Positions 35,377-44,115 of a stretch of DNA of 64,000 bases are shown here, in pieces (within the stretch, counting starts at the first letter, position 1; every line of letters begins with the position of its first letter). The notes beneath the pieces are model-generated. The model made no database searches and was not told where the DNA came from. It worked only from the letters and a program-made list of their open reading frames with translations. The position numbers and the translations under genes are program-made. The DNA is taken from the NCBI GenBank assembly GCA_934122155.1, contig CAKOVX010000001.1, positions 124,001-188,000 on the forward strand, in the 5' to 3' direction. Source of the DNA: an uncultured Clostridia bacterium. Its GTDB lineage: Bacteria > Bacillota > Clostridia > TANB77 > CAG-508.

Positions 35377-36211
35377 AACCTATAATATGTTGAAGCTTAA
35401 GCTCATTTATAGCCTCCTCATATTGCTCCTGATTTGGAGCTTTACCATGCCATTCTGCTTTTCCTTCCATAAATGAAACTCCCTTTCCTTTTATGGTATG
35501 AGCAATCACAACACTAGGCACTTCCTTTTGATGTTTTGCAATAGCAAATGCATTTATCAATGCTTCTATATCATGTCCATTTACTTCAATAACATTAAAT
35601 CCAAAGCTTTCAAATTTTTCTTTTATATCTATTAACCCTGCTACGTCTTCTACATTTCCATCTATTTGTAAAGTATTATAGTCTACAATTGCACACAAAT
35701 TGTCCAGCTTGTTTTTGCTTGCAGCCATTGCAGCTTCCCATACTTGTCCTTCTTCAATCTCTCCGTCTCCAAGTAAACAATATACTCTGTAACCCTCATG
35801 GTCTAATTTTGAGCCAATTGCCATTCCCACAGCAGCTGATAAGCCTTGTCCTAGTGAGCCTGTTGACATATCAACTCCAGGCACTTTTTTCATATCTGGG
35901 TGACCTTGTAAAACGCTTTCTACTTTTCTAAAACCTTTTAAAAGTTCCTTATCAAAGTATCCCTTTCTTGCAAGTGTTGCATATAATGCTGGAGCACAGT
36001 GTCCTTTTGATAATACGAACCTATCTCTTTCTTTTGCATTTGGTTCTTCTGGGTCTATATTCATTTGATTAAAGTATAAAACAGCTAAAATGTCTGCACA
36101 AGAAAGTGAGCCTCCTGGGTGGCCTGAAGATGCGTTATATACTTGTTCAATAATTCCTATTCTAATATCATTAGCAATATTTGCCAAGCCTTCTGCTTTT
36201 GTAATTTTCAT
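35375..36211 (-). CDS. Transketolase, N-terminal subunit
   Basis: 278 aa thiamine diphosphate-binding half. SSGHPGGSLSCADILAVLYF, KGHCAPALYATLARKGYF, GSLGQGLSAAVGMAIGSKLD and the ThDP motif LLGDGEIEEGQVWEAAMAAS ... NNLQ-type DYNTLQIDG are intact. With the C-half it moves two-carbon units in the pentose phosphate path. It is the upstream gene of the pair. Its stop codon lies inside the terminal repeat of the palindromic element. Confidence 0.95.
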   Translation of the reverse strand: MKITKAEGLANIANDIRIGIIEQVYNASSGHPGGSLSCADILAVLYFNQMNIDPEEPNAKERDRFVLSKGHCAPALYATLARKGYFDKELLKGFRKVESVLQGHPDMKKVPGVDMSTGSLGQGLSAAVGMAIGSKLDHEGYRVYCLLGDGEIEEGQVWEAAMAASKNKLDNLCAIVDYNTLQIDGNVEDVAGLIDIKEKFESFGFNVIEVNGHDIEALINAFAIAKHQKEVPSVVIAHTIKGKGVSFMEGKAEWHGKAPNQEQYEEAINELKLQHIIG

Positions 36212-36316
36212 TATATTTATCTCCTTTCACGGTTATGATATGCATATTATATATTTAAAATATGTTTAATTCAACAAATTCACAAAAAATCCACAATCTA
36301 ATTTTTATATTTGAAA

Positions 36317-36346
36317 AAGGCAGCTTATATTAAATAAGCTTGCCTT
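36317..36346 (-). terminator. Terminator after upp
   Basis: AAGGCAGCTTAT and ATAAGCTtGCCTT form a stem with one bulge, right after the upp stop codon. Confidence 0.8.
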
Positions 36347-36352
36347 CTAAAT

Positions 36353-36979
36353 TTATTTTGTACCAAATATTCTGTCTCCAGCATCTCCTAATCCTGGTAC
36401 AATATATTTATTTTCATTTAAGTGATCATCTATATGTGCACAATATATTGGTACATCCGGATGTTCTTTTTTTACTCTTGCTAGTCCTTCTGGTGCTGCA
36501 ATTATGCACAAGAATTTCATTTTTGTGACTCCTTTGCTTTTTAAAAGTTCTATTGCATCAACAGCAGATCCTCCTGTTGCAAGCATTGGGTCTAATATAA
36601 TTACTTCTTTTTCTTCAATATGTTTTGGTACTTTAAAGAAATAGTTTACAGGTTCAAAGGTTTTTTCATCTCTATACATTCCTATATGTCCAATTTTTGC
36701 ATTTGGTATCACTCTAGTTATTCCTTCTAACATTCCCATTCCTGCTCTTAAAATTGGAACAAATGCATATTTGTCTTCATTTAATTTTCCTGATTTAAAT
36801 TTAGTAATTGGTGTTTCAACTTCTACTTCTTCTAGCTCGGCTTCTCCCATTGCTTCATAGCACAAAAACATTGCTATTTCACTAACTAACTCCCTAAATT
36901 CTTTTGTTCCCGTTTTTTTGTCTCTCAAAATTGCCAATTTATGTTCTATTAATGGGTGCTTTAACTCTTTTACTTCCAT
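36353..36979 (-). CDS. upp: Uracil phosphoribosyltransferase
   Basis: 208 aa. EVKELKHPLIEHKLAILRDK, FVPILRAGMGMLEGITRVIP, and the PRPP loop VIILDPMLATGGSAVDAIEL are diagnostic, with IYCAHIDDHLNENKYIVPGL binding uracil. It makes UMP from uracil and PRPP. It follows uraA by 21 bp, giving a uracil uptake and salvage operon. Confidence 0.97.
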   Translation of the reverse strand: MEVKELKHPLIEHKLAILRDKKTGTKEFRELVSEIAMFLCYEAMGEAELEEVEVETPITKFKSGKLNEDKYAFVPILRAGMGMLEGITRVIPNAKIGHIGMYRDEKTFEPVNYFFKVPKHIEEKEVIILDPMLATGGSAVDAIELLKSKGVTKMKFLCIIAAPEGLARVKKEHPDVPIYCAHIDDHLNENKYIVPGLGDAGDRIFGTK

Positions 36980-37000
36980 AAGCTTTTCCTTCTTTCTTTA

Positions 37001-38353
37001 TTATATTTTTACAGTTTCCTTTTTTATTTCTTTTTTGCTCTCTGCTGACTCTAGCCTTTTATTTTTTGTTTTATCACTTGGTATAAAAAGATTTAATAAT
37101 ATTCCAACTACTGCCGCTAAGCTCATTCCAGAAATGGTAAGTGAAAAATCTCCATTTACTATTGATACTACTGCTCCACCTAAGCCTAATACTAGCATTG
37201 TTGATGCAACTACTACATTTTTTGGATCTTCAAAGTCCAATTGATTTTGAATAAGTACTTTTAATCCATTTACTGCTATAAATCCATATAAAAGTAATGA
37301 AACTCCTCCTAATACTGGTTGTGGAATACTTGAAACTATTGCTGTGAATTTACCTAAGAAACCAAGTCCTATTGCTATAATAGCAGCTAAACCTATTACC
37401 CAAACTGATGCAATTTTAGTCATTCCAACTACTGATGTGTTTTCTCCATATGTTGTATTAGCTGGTCCTCCTAGTGCTCCTGCTACAAATGTAGCAATAC
37501 CATCTCCCAATAAAGTTCTGTCTAGTCCAGGGGTCTTTAATAAATCTTTATTTATAATTGCACTTAAGGCTGTGTGATCTCCAATATGTTCTGCCATTGT
37601 TACTAGTGCAATTGGTGCTATTGTTAGTACTGGTCCAAAGTTTAATGCATAATCTTTAAATGGTAGTATAAAGCTTGGCATACTGAAGAATCCTGCTTGT
37701 GCCACTTGAGTAAAGTCTACTAGTCCTAAGCAAATTGATAATACATAACCTGTTCCAATTCCAACTAAGAATGGAATTATTTTCAAAAATCCTTTTGCTT
37801 TAGTCATTACAATTGCTGTTACCAAGAATGAAACTGCTGCAACTAATACACCTTTCCATTCAAATGGTGTTCCTGAGGTTAATCCTATTTGTGATATAGC
37901 ACTTGGTGCTAACCCTAAGCCTATAATCATAATCATTGGTCCAATCACTACTGGTGGTAATAGTTTGTCAAGCCAGCCTTTTCCTGTAAAGTGAATGATT
38001 GTTGCTACTATTACATAAATTAAACCTACTGCCATAATTCCTGTCATTGCTCCAGATGTTCCACCTTTCAAAAAGGCTGCTGCAATTGGTGTTATAAATG
38101 CAAATGAGCTTCCTAAATAAACTGGTGATTTTCCTTTTGTGCATAGTATGTAAATTAATGTTCCTATTCCTGAAGTTACTAATGCTACTGGAATTGTAAG
38201 TACTGTTTCTCCTGCTGCTGAATTTACTAGTATTGGTACTAAAATAGTTGCACCAAACATAGCAAAAACATGTTGGATCGCTAAAATAATCCATTTGCCA
38301 ATTGTTGGCTTTTCATTTACGTCTAAAATCATTTTGCTTTTGTTCATAAACAT
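37001..38353 (-). CDS. uraA: Uracil permease, NCS2 family
   Basis: 450 aa with about 14 hydrophobic segments. QHVFAMFGATILVPILVNSA, YLGSSFAFITPIAAAFLKGG, TMAEHIGDHTALSAIIN (ligand-binding Glu/His) and GGPANTTYGENTSVVGMTKI are NCS2 uracil-transporter hallmarks. It imports uracil with a proton. The 180-bp leader has a tiny ORF and a hairpin followed by a T run, so attenuation is possible. Confidence 0.96.
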   Translation of the reverse strand: MFMNKSKMILDVNEKPTIGKWIILAIQHVFAMFGATILVPILVNSAAGETVLTIPVALVTSGIGTLIYILCTKGKSPVYLGSSFAFITPIAAAFLKGGTSGAMTGIMAVGLIYVIVATIIHFTGKGWLDKLLPPVVIGPMIMIIGLGLAPSAISQIGLTSGTPFEWKGVLVAAVSFLVTAIVMTKAKGFLKIIPFLVGIGTGYVLSICLGLVDFTQVAQAGFFSMPSFILPFKDYALNFGPVLTIAPIALVTMAEHIGDHTALSAIINKDLLKTPGLDRTLLGDGIATFVAGALGGPANTTYGENTSVVGMTKIASVWVIGLAAIIAIGLGFLGKFTAIVSSIPQPVLGGVSLLLYGFIAVNGLKVLIQNQLDFEDPKNVVVASTMLVLGLGGAVVSIVNGDFSLTISGMSLAAVVGILLNLFIPSDKTKNKRLESAESKKEIKKETVKI

Positions 38354-38392
38354 TTCCTCCTTTTACTTTTTGACACAAAGCGCAAATAAAAA

Positions 38393-38424
38393 ACACTAAT
38401 AATATTTATTAGTGTTTTTTTAAT
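38393..38424 (-). promoter_or_regulatory. Terminator/attenuator hairpin ahead of uraA
   Basis: AAAACACTAATAA and TTATTAGTGTTTTTT lie between a 36-codon ORF and uraA. The stop codon of the small ORF falls within the stem. It may terminate the small-ORF transcript or attenuate uraA-upp. No PyrR or known riboswitch motif is evident. Confidence 0.6.
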
Positions 38425-38519
38425 AATATAGAAAATAAAGAAATTATGAAAACAGCAATCGCTTGAATTGCTTGCTCTGTTTTAGCTAATTTCATTTTAC
38501 CTTCTAAAAATTTTGTCAT
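38409..38519 (-). CDS. 36-aa hydrophobic small protein or leader peptide upstream of uraA
   Basis: ATG 38519 with AGAGG 8-12 nt upstream encodes MTKFLEGKMKLAKTEQAIQA then IAVFIISLFSILLKKH. One amphipathic start and one membrane-like helix ending in a basic tail. The stop codon sits in a terminator hairpin before uraA. It could be a translated leader controlling uraA or an independent small membrane protein. Confidence 0.45.
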   Translation of the reverse strand: MTKFLEGKMKLAKTEQAIQAIAVFIISLFSILLKKH

Positions 38520-38582
38520 TTTTTGTACCTCTTTTGAGAGATATTACTATACTTTTAAAAAAAATGCAATAGTTTTTTATAA

Positions 38583-38774
38583 TTATATATTAAAATATAT
38601 AATTAAAGCCCCTGCTATTGATATTAAAAAGCCTAATATTTTTAGTCCAGATGTCCCCTCATTTTGGTCGCCAAAACTAAATACTTTTTTTGTTATTATT
38701 CTTGCATCAAAAATACATACTACTCCAACTGTTGCTATAATTAGTCCTATTATTATTAAAATTATTTTTTCCAT
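38583..38774 (-). CDS. Small two-span membrane protein
   Basis: 63 aa with two hydrophobic helices (IILIIIGLIIATVGVVCIFD and LKILGFLISIAGALIIYFNI) joined by a polar loop KKVFSFGDQNEGTSG. This helix-loop-helix size matches small clostridial membrane proteins of unknown role. Nine bp after the aldose epimerase-like gene, so probably in its transcript. Confidence 0.65.
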   Translation of the reverse strand: MEKIILIIIGLIIATVGVVCIFDARIITKKVFSFGDQNEGTSGLKILGFLISIAGALIIYFNI

Positions 38775-38783
38775 AATTACTCC

Positions 38784-39680
38784 CTAAAAGAATTCTACTG
38801 TATACTTGCACTCAAACAATGTATTTGGTTTTAATGATATAATATCTTGTTTTTGTGTAAATACTCCTGTGCTTTTTACATTGTCTGCTGTTGAATACCA
38901 TGGTTCAATACATATAAATGGTGCATTTGGTTTTGACCAAATAGCTAAATATGGAAACCCTGTAAAGTCCATAGTAAGTATTTTCTTTCCTGTTGCTTTA
39001 TTTTTTAAACTTATTTTATTTGATGTAATACCTTTCATAATTAAAGCATCATTATCAAATGTATGTGAATCAATTAGTATTTTTCTTTTATCTACTATGC
39101 GGTCTTTTGCATAGTCTATTCCAACCAACCCATCTACTAGGTATAAAAAGTGAATTTTTTCTTCGTCTTCTTCAAACTCTAAATAATAATTTCCTTTTTT
39201 TAGTTCTTGTGCATCTATTTTAAATGCTGGGTGCCCACCTATTCCAAATGGTAGGTTTATTAACCCTGTATTTACTACTCTATATATTGTAGTTAGTTTA
39301 TTTTCCTCTGTACGATATGTATTATATAGCTCAAATTCATAAGGGTATCTTGTTAATGTATATTTATTGCTTTTTAAAACATAAGAATGGAAGTGATCTA
39401 GCTTAGTTATTGGCTCAAAGTCCATATCTCTTGCAAAGCCATGTTGCATTAGTTCATATGTTCTTCCACCTATTAATGTTTGATTTTTCTTTAGTTTGCC
39501 TACTATTGGGAATAATACTGGTGAATGTCTTTTCCAATATATTTTGCCATTTTCGTCCATGCATTGTTCGCCTTGATGTATTTTTTCTTCACCATTTACT
39601 TTAAAGCTTATTAGTTCCCCACCTTTTTTTGATGTTAACATTTGAGTGTACATAGGCTGCTCCTTTCTTATTTTTACCAT
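38784..39680 (-). CDS. Aldose 1-epimerase-like protein (GalM superfamily)
   Basis: 298 aa. GEQCMDENGKIYWKRHSPVL, FPIVGKLKKNQTLIGGRTYE, MQHGFARDMDF, the active-site GIGGHPAFKI and CIEPWYSTADN match the LacX/YphB-like branch of the galactose mutarotase fold. It would interconvert sugar anomers; the natural substrate of this branch is unsettled. Cytosolic. Confidence 0.85.
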   Translation of the reverse strand: MVKIRKEQPMYTQMLTSKKGGELISFKVNGEEKIHQGEQCMDENGKIYWKRHSPVLFPIVGKLKKNQTLIGGRTYELMQHGFARDMDFEPITKLDHFHSYVLKSNKYTLTRYPYEFELYNTYRTEENKLTTIYRVVNTGLINLPFGIGGHPAFKIDAQELKKGNYYLEFEEDEEKIHFLYLVDGLVGIDYAKDRIVDKRKILIDSHTFDNDALIMKGITSNKISLKNKATGKKILTMDFTGFPYLAIWSKPNAPFICIEPWYSTADNVKSTGVFTQKQDIISLKPNTLFECKYTVEFF

Positions 39681-39727
39681 ATATATAATATTGCTTTTTT
39701 ATGTAAATGTCAATATTTTTAGCTCAA

Positions 39728-41797
39728 TTACAAGGAAACGCTTTGCTTTAATTTGTTATCTACTAATTTTCTAATTCTTTCATTTTTTTCTTGTATTAAG
39801 CCCTTGTCTTCTCCTTCTATTCTTAAAGCCACACTTTGTACTGATTTTAGCATTGGCATGTCTACAAATAAGTTTGCTATTTTAAATTCTGGAATTCCAT
39901 GTTGCCTTGTTCCAAAAAATTCTCCTGTGCCCCTTAGTTCTAGATCTTTTTCTGCAATAACAAACCCATCATTTGTTTCTTGCATTGTTTTCATTCTTTC
40001 TTTTCCTACTTGCGAGCACTTGCTATTATATTTTAGTATGCAATATGATTGATATTGTCCTCTTCCTACTCTTCCTCTTAATTGATGAAGTTGTGCTAGT
40101 CCAAATCTGTCTGCATTTTCCACTACCATTATATTTGCGTTTGGTACATTTACTCCAACTTCTATAACTGTGGTAGACACTAGTATGTCTATCTCTCCAT
40201 CTTTGAACTTTTGCATTATTTCGTCTTTTTCTTTTGGCTTCATTTTTCCATATACACATTCTACTTTGTACTCTGGAAAGATTTGCTCTTTATATATTTT
40301 TGTCCATTCTTTTACAGCTTTTAGGTCTTTTGTAGTCTCGTCTTCTTCCTCTTTTTCTTTCTCTTCTACTAGTGGGCATACTACATATATTTGTCTGCCT
40401 TCGTCAATATTCTTTTTTATGAAGTTGTTTATTCTTTCTTCCATGCTTTTGGTTACAGCATATGTTTCTATTTTCTTTCTATTTGGTGGAAGTTCATCAA
40501 TTATAGATATATCCAAATCTCCATATAGTATTAGTGCTAATGTTCTTGGGATCGGAGTTGCTGTCATTACTAAAGTATCTGGATTGTTTCCTTTGGCTGC
40601 AATTGCAGTTCTTTGTTTTACTCCAAATCTATGTTGCTCATCTGTTACTACTAAACCTAAATTTTTAAATGTAACATTTTCTGTTATTAAGGCGTGTGTA
40701 CCAATCAACACATCTATTTCTCCATTCTGGAGCCTCTCTAATATATCCTTTTTATTTTTAACTGTTGTGGCTCCTAATAGAAGTTCACATTTTATGCCTA
40801 AAGGAGCTAATATTTTACCAAACTCTTCCATATGTTGTGTTGCAAGTATTGCTGTTGGTGCCATTATTGCTGCTTGATATCCTGATTTTACTGCTTTATA
40901 TGCAGCTATAATGCTTATTACTGTTTTGCCTGAACCAACATCTCCTTGAAGTAGTCTGTTCATTGGCTTTTCCGATTCCATATCTGTATCAATTTCTTCT
41001 AATACTCTTAATTGTGCTTTTGTTAATTTGAAGGGCAATGTATTTATTACATCTGACATTTTTGCATTTTTATCAAATGTAATTCCTTTATTTTTTTCAC
41101 TATTTCCTTTTAGCTCTAATAATGCAAGTTGCATTGTCAATAATTCTTCAAATACTAAACGTTTTCTAGCTTGCATTCTATGTTCCATATCTATCGGAAA
41201 ATGTATTTGGTTTAGGCTGTTCTGCAAATCTAATAAATTGTATTCATTTAAAAGATAGTCTGGTAAAGTTTCTTCTAGTTTTCCATTTACCATATTCAAA
41301 GCATTTTCTACTGCTTGTCTAATTGCTGTTTGAGATAGTTTATATGTAGTTGGATAAATTGGCATTATTTTACCTGTGTTTTTTGATGTATCTACTTTGT
41401 CAAATACAGGGTTTCTCATTTCAAAGTGATTAAACTCATTTACTGCTTTTCCAAAGAATTTGTAAGTTTCTCCTCTTTTTATATGTTGTTTAATATATGT
41501 TTGGTTAAACCATGTTATTGTGCACCTTCCTGTATTGTCTTCAACTGTTGCTTTTATAATTGTCATATTTTTGCGTATTCTATTTATAGTAACCTCTGAC
41601 ACTACTGTTGCTTGTATTGTAACTTCTTCTCCATTTACCAAATCTGCTATATTCTTAGTTTTGCTTCTATCTTCATAATCTCTTGGAAAATATGTAAGCA
41701 AGTCTTCAATTGTATATATATTTAAGCTATTTAGTAATGGTACTTTGGCTGGTCCAACACTTTTTACATATTGCACATTTTGCTTTAAATCAATCAT
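39728..41797 (-). CDS. recG: ATP-dependent DNA helicase RecG
   Basis: 689 aa, full length. Wedge/OB domain at the N-terminus (DLLTYFPRDYEDRSKTKNIA), helicase motif I RLLQGDVGSGKTVISIIAAY, motif Ia MAPTAILATQHMEEF, DEQHRFGVKQR (motif II), MTATPIPRTLALILYGD (motif III), and NRFGLAQLHQLRGRVGRG-type motif VI (here NADRFGLAQLHQLRGRVGRG). It remodels stalled forks and Holliday junctions. Confidence 0.97.
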   Translation of the reverse strand: MIDLKQNVQYVKSVGPAKVPLLNSLNIYTIEDLLTYFPRDYEDRSKTKNIADLVNGEEVTIQATVVSEVTINRIRKNMTIIKATVEDNTGRCTITWFNQTYIKQHIKRGETYKFFGKAVNEFNHFEMRNPVFDKVDTSKNTGKIMPIYPTTYKLSQTAIRQAVENALNMVNGKLEETLPDYLLNEYNLLDLQNSLNQIHFPIDMEHRMQARKRLVFEELLTMQLALLELKGNSEKNKGITFDKNAKMSDVINTLPFKLTKAQLRVLEEIDTDMESEKPMNRLLQGDVGSGKTVISIIAAYKAVKSGYQAAIMAPTAILATQHMEEFGKILAPLGIKCELLLGATTVKNKKDILERLQNGEIDVLIGTHALITENVTFKNLGLVVTDEQHRFGVKQRTAIAAKGNNPDTLVMTATPIPRTLALILYGDLDISIIDELPPNRKKIETYAVTKSMEERINNFIKKNIDEGRQIYVVCPLVEEKEKEEEDETTKDLKAVKEWTKIYKEQIFPEYKVECVYGKMKPKEKDEIMQKFKDGEIDILVSTTVIEVGVNVPNANIMVVENADRFGLAQLHQLRGRVGRGQYQSYCILKYNSKCSQVGKERMKTMQETNDGFVIAEKDLELRGTGEFFGTRQHGIPEFKIANLFVDMPMLKSVQSVALRIEGEDKGLIQEKNERIRKLVDNKLKQSVSL

Positions 41798-41858
41798 TTT
41801 ACTACCTCTTTCTAGGCATTATTCTATCAAAATTTTTATTCAAAATCAATTATTATTC

Positions 41859-41887
41859 TTGTTTATTTGCATAAAGTATTGTATAAT
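41859..41887 (+). promoter_or_regulatory. tmRNA promoter
   Basis: TTGTTT, 17-bp spacer, TATAAT (41882-41887), 13 bp ahead of the mature tmRNA 5' end. Confidence 0.7.
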
Positions 41888-41900
41888 ATATATTGTACTT

Positions 41901-42265
41901 GGGGATGTATTTGGTTTCGACAATATCCTAGAAGTATTGATAGCGAGTAGTGGATCTCTCACTTGGCCACTTTAATAATGTGAGAAATTAAAAATAAACG
42001 CTGATAATAGAGAATTAGCATACGCTGCCTAATTAATGGCGCGTCATCTTACTTTAGGTGCCCACGCTTAGAGATTAAGGTGTCAAATTAGTGGGAAACA
42101 AAACTATTTTTAGTTATGAAAATAGTGGGTACTCTTAAATAACTACCTTTTTAATAAATTTGTTTATTGTGTTATTATTTAGGGAATCTTTACAATAAAC
42201 TGCACTCGGAGAAGTTGATATGGAAAGAATATTGGACAGGAGTTCGACTCTCCTCATCTCCACCA
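41901..42265 (+). ncRNA. ssrA: Transfer-messenger RNA
   Basis: The 5' end GGGGATG pairs with CATCTCC before ACCA; the 5' GGTTTCGAC and 3' GGAGTTCGACTCTCC T-arm are tmRNA hallmarks. Tag reading frame 42000-42032 encodes ADNRELAYAA and a stop. The terminal YAA instead of the common LAA is unusual; pseudoknot-forming GC blocks follow. It rescues stalled ribosomes, which matters if ribosomes stall at CGG. Confidence 0.95.
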
Positions 42266-42332
42266 ATTTTTTTATTAAAAATACTTGCACATTATTTTGT
42301 TTTATGCTAATATAATAAAGTATTAAATATTT

Positions 42333-42407
42333 AGGGGTATAGTGTTAATGGTAGCACATCGGTCTCCAAAACCGCCTGTGAGGGTTCGAATCCTTCTACC
42401 CCTGCCA
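42333..42407 (+). tRNA. tRNA-Trp (CCA)
   Basis: 75 nt with encoded CCA. Acceptor AGGGGTA pairs with TACCCCT; loop CTCCAAA gives anticodon CCA, so UGG only. It shows no sign of UGA recoding. Confidence 0.96.
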
Positions 42408-42413
42408 TATAAA

Positions 42414-42438
42414 AGAAGTTGATTTTTTATCAGCTTCT
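42414..42438 (+). terminator. Terminator after tRNA-Trp
   Basis: AGAAGTTGAT and ATCAGCTTCT with a T-rich loop, followed by ATTTTATT. Confidence 0.75.
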
Positions 42439-42503
42439 ATTTTATTGCTTGATATTTTATTTTTGTTAATGTATAATAATTACACTAAAGATTGGAGATT
42501 AAT

Positions 42504-42932
42504 ATGGAAAAATTAAAGAAACTATTAAATAGAGAAGTTATTTTTTATATTATTTTTGGAGTGTTAACTACACTAGTTAATATTATTACATCATATGTTT
42601 TAAAGGCATTTTTACATGTAGAAGCTAATATTGCAAGTACTATTGGAATTATACTTTCTATTTTGTTTGCATATTTTACTAACCGCAAATGGGTTTTTAA
42701 TTCTGAAGCAGATACTATTAGAAAGAAATTAATTGAATTTTTCAAGTTTATTTTAGGAAGAGCATTTACTATGATAATAGAAATTGTGGGTGTATTTTTA
42801 TTAAATGATGTTCTTCACGCATTTTATAACTTTGGTGATAATATAGGCTTTTTAATTGATAAGTGTATTATTACTGTTATTGTTATTATATTAAACTTTT
42901 TTATTAGCAAATTTTTTGCTTTTAAAAAGTAA
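42504..42932 (+). CDS. GtrA-family membrane protein
   Basis: 142 aa from ATG 42504 (GGAG 6 nt upstream). Four hydrophobic helices with the family core FYIIFGVLTTLVNIITSYVL, IGIILSILFAYFTNRKWVF near residue 60 and NFFISKFFAFKK at the end. GtrA proteins help move lipid-linked sugars across the membrane or act in wall glycan synthesis. Only one of few plus-strand host genes, next to the M23 gene. Confidence 0.9.
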   Translation: MEKLKKLLNREVIFYIIFGVLTTLVNIITSYVLKAFLHVEANIASTIGIILSILFAYFTNRKWVFNSEADTIRKKLIEFFKFILGRAFTMIIEIVGVFLLNDVLHAFYNFGDNIGFLIDKCIITVIVIILNFFISKFFAFKK

Positions 42933-42986
42933 ATACTTAAATTTTATTGTATATAAATTGGGGGCTACTAGAATTGGAGGTATTTT

Positions 42987-43587
42987 ATGTCTAGTAGTTT
43001 TTTCAAGCCTTTTTATTATTTATTTGTTTTTATTTTTATTTTGATTATATTTATTTCATGTTTTTTTGGTCCTTCAATAGCTCGGTATAGAGTTCTACCC
43101 TTTTGATTCTAACGAAGAATATGTCTGGCCATCTCCACGGCTATACTTATATAACCTCATATTTTGGTTATAGAGGGTTACCAACAGCTGGTGCCACTGC
43201 TTATCATGCCGGAATTGACATTGGTGCTCCTGAAGGTAGCAAATTTATTGCTATTTGTGATGGTACTATTACTTTTGCCGAATTTTTAGGCGGTGGTGGT
43301 TACACTATTACTTTAACTAATGATAATATGAAAGTAACTTATTGTCATGTTTCACCTAACTTTATTGTCAAAGTTGGAGATACTGTTTTAAAAGGACAAG
43401 TCATTGGAAATGTTGGCCCTAAAAATGTTTATGGCGTCAAACGGAAATCAGTATAAAGACGAAAACCGGTAACCCTACTAATGGAGCTACCACTGGTCCT
43501 CATTTACATTTAGGAGTAAGAATTGATGGAAAATATATTGACCCTTTAAGTTTATTTGAAAAGCAAAAAATCGCTAAATGCTTTTAG
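42987..43587 (+). CDS. Secreted M23 (LytM) peptidase with four in-frame CGG +1 sites
   Basis: ATG 42987 follows GGAGG. A membrane/signal segment (FYYLFVFIFILIIFISCFFG) leads to CGG at 43083, where the frame would soon stop. Skipping C at CGG 43083, 43138, 43442 and 43467 in turn gives one 198-aa protein: GPSIA-GIEFYPFDSNEEYVWPSP-GYTYI... The M23 core is intact only when all four skips are made: AYHAGIDIGAPEGSKF (H, D ligands), TYCHVSP, GVK-GNQYKDEN-GNPTNGA, TTGPHLHLGVRIDGKYIDPL (HLH ligands). Without them it is five short pieces. A lipoprotein Cys follows the signal segment. Every skip yields Gly (GGT, GGC, GGA, GGT). Cleaves peptidoglycan cross-links outside the cell. Confidence 0.88.
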
Positions 43588-43600
43588 CATTTAACGATTT
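43568..43600. terminator. Bidirectional terminator overlapping the M23 stop codon
   Basis: AAATCGCTAAATGC and GCATTTAaCGATTT; the TAG of the M23 gene lies in the loop/right arm. It also serves the converging gene at 43606. Confidence 0.85.
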
Positions 43601-43605
43601 TTAAT

Positions 43606-44097
43606 TTACATATCTTCATCATTGTCATCATCATTATTCTCGCAATCACATTCTTGTTCTTCATCAGAACAGCCATCACAATGTGAACAACATCCACCGC
43701 AACCTTCTTCTTCATTCCAATCTAATTCAATCACATTATGACATTCTGGACATTCTACATCTGAATTTTCTTCACTATTTATATCTGTTATAAATTCATG
43801 ATTACAATATGGGCATACAATTTCAAATTCATATGATTCATCGTCCTCATAAATATCATTTTCTATTCCGTCTACTGTTTTTTTGACCATTTCAATTCTA
43901 TTGTCAATTTCTTTTTGCTTTTCTTCTACTTCTTTTACTCTTATATCTGTTAAGTATGTTAGTCTGTCTATAACGTCCATAAACATCATAGATAACTCTT
44001 GAAATTTATTTAGAACAAATGCTCTTTCTTCTTCATCTTGAAAATGATTTTCTAATTCTGTTAATATTTTTTGATAATGATTTTTTAAATCTGACAT
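43606..44097 (-). CDS. Zinc-ribbon protein with coiled coil and acidic Cys-rich tail (CD1247-like)
   Basis: 163 aa. An N-terminal helical region (LTELENHFQDEEERAFVLNK ... coiled coil VKEVEEKQKEIDNRIEMVKK) precedes a zinc ribbon with paired CPYC and CPEC motifs and a very acidic, Cys-rich tail (EGCGGCCSHCDGCSDEEQE). Such proteins are common next to efp in Clostridia and have no known function. It is 18 bp after efp on the same strand, so cotranscribed. Confidence 0.75.
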   Translation of the reverse strand: MSDLKNHYQKILTELENHFQDEEERAFVLNKFQELSMMFMDVIDRLTYLTDIRVKEVEEKQKEIDNRIEMVKKTVDGIENDIYEDDESYEFEIVCPYCNHEFITDINSEENSDVECPECHNVIELDWNEEEGCGGCCSHCDGCSDEEQECDCENNDDDNDEDM

Positions 44098-44115
44098 TGT
44101 TTTATTCCTTTCAGT

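Noticed and set aside
40170..40877. 235-codon ORF on the plus strand
   Set aside because: Antisense shadow of recG, rich in Ser/Phe as expected for reversed helicase codons.
42266..42332. Possible further tRNA between tmRNA and tRNA-Trp
   Set aside because: No acceptor/T-arm pairing; only AT-rich spacer.
43103..43456. Stand-alone M23 protein of 117 aa starting at TTG 43103
   Set aside because: It would lack the signal segment and the HLH zinc ligands; the start codon has no ribosome site and lies after the first two CGG sites' zero frame.
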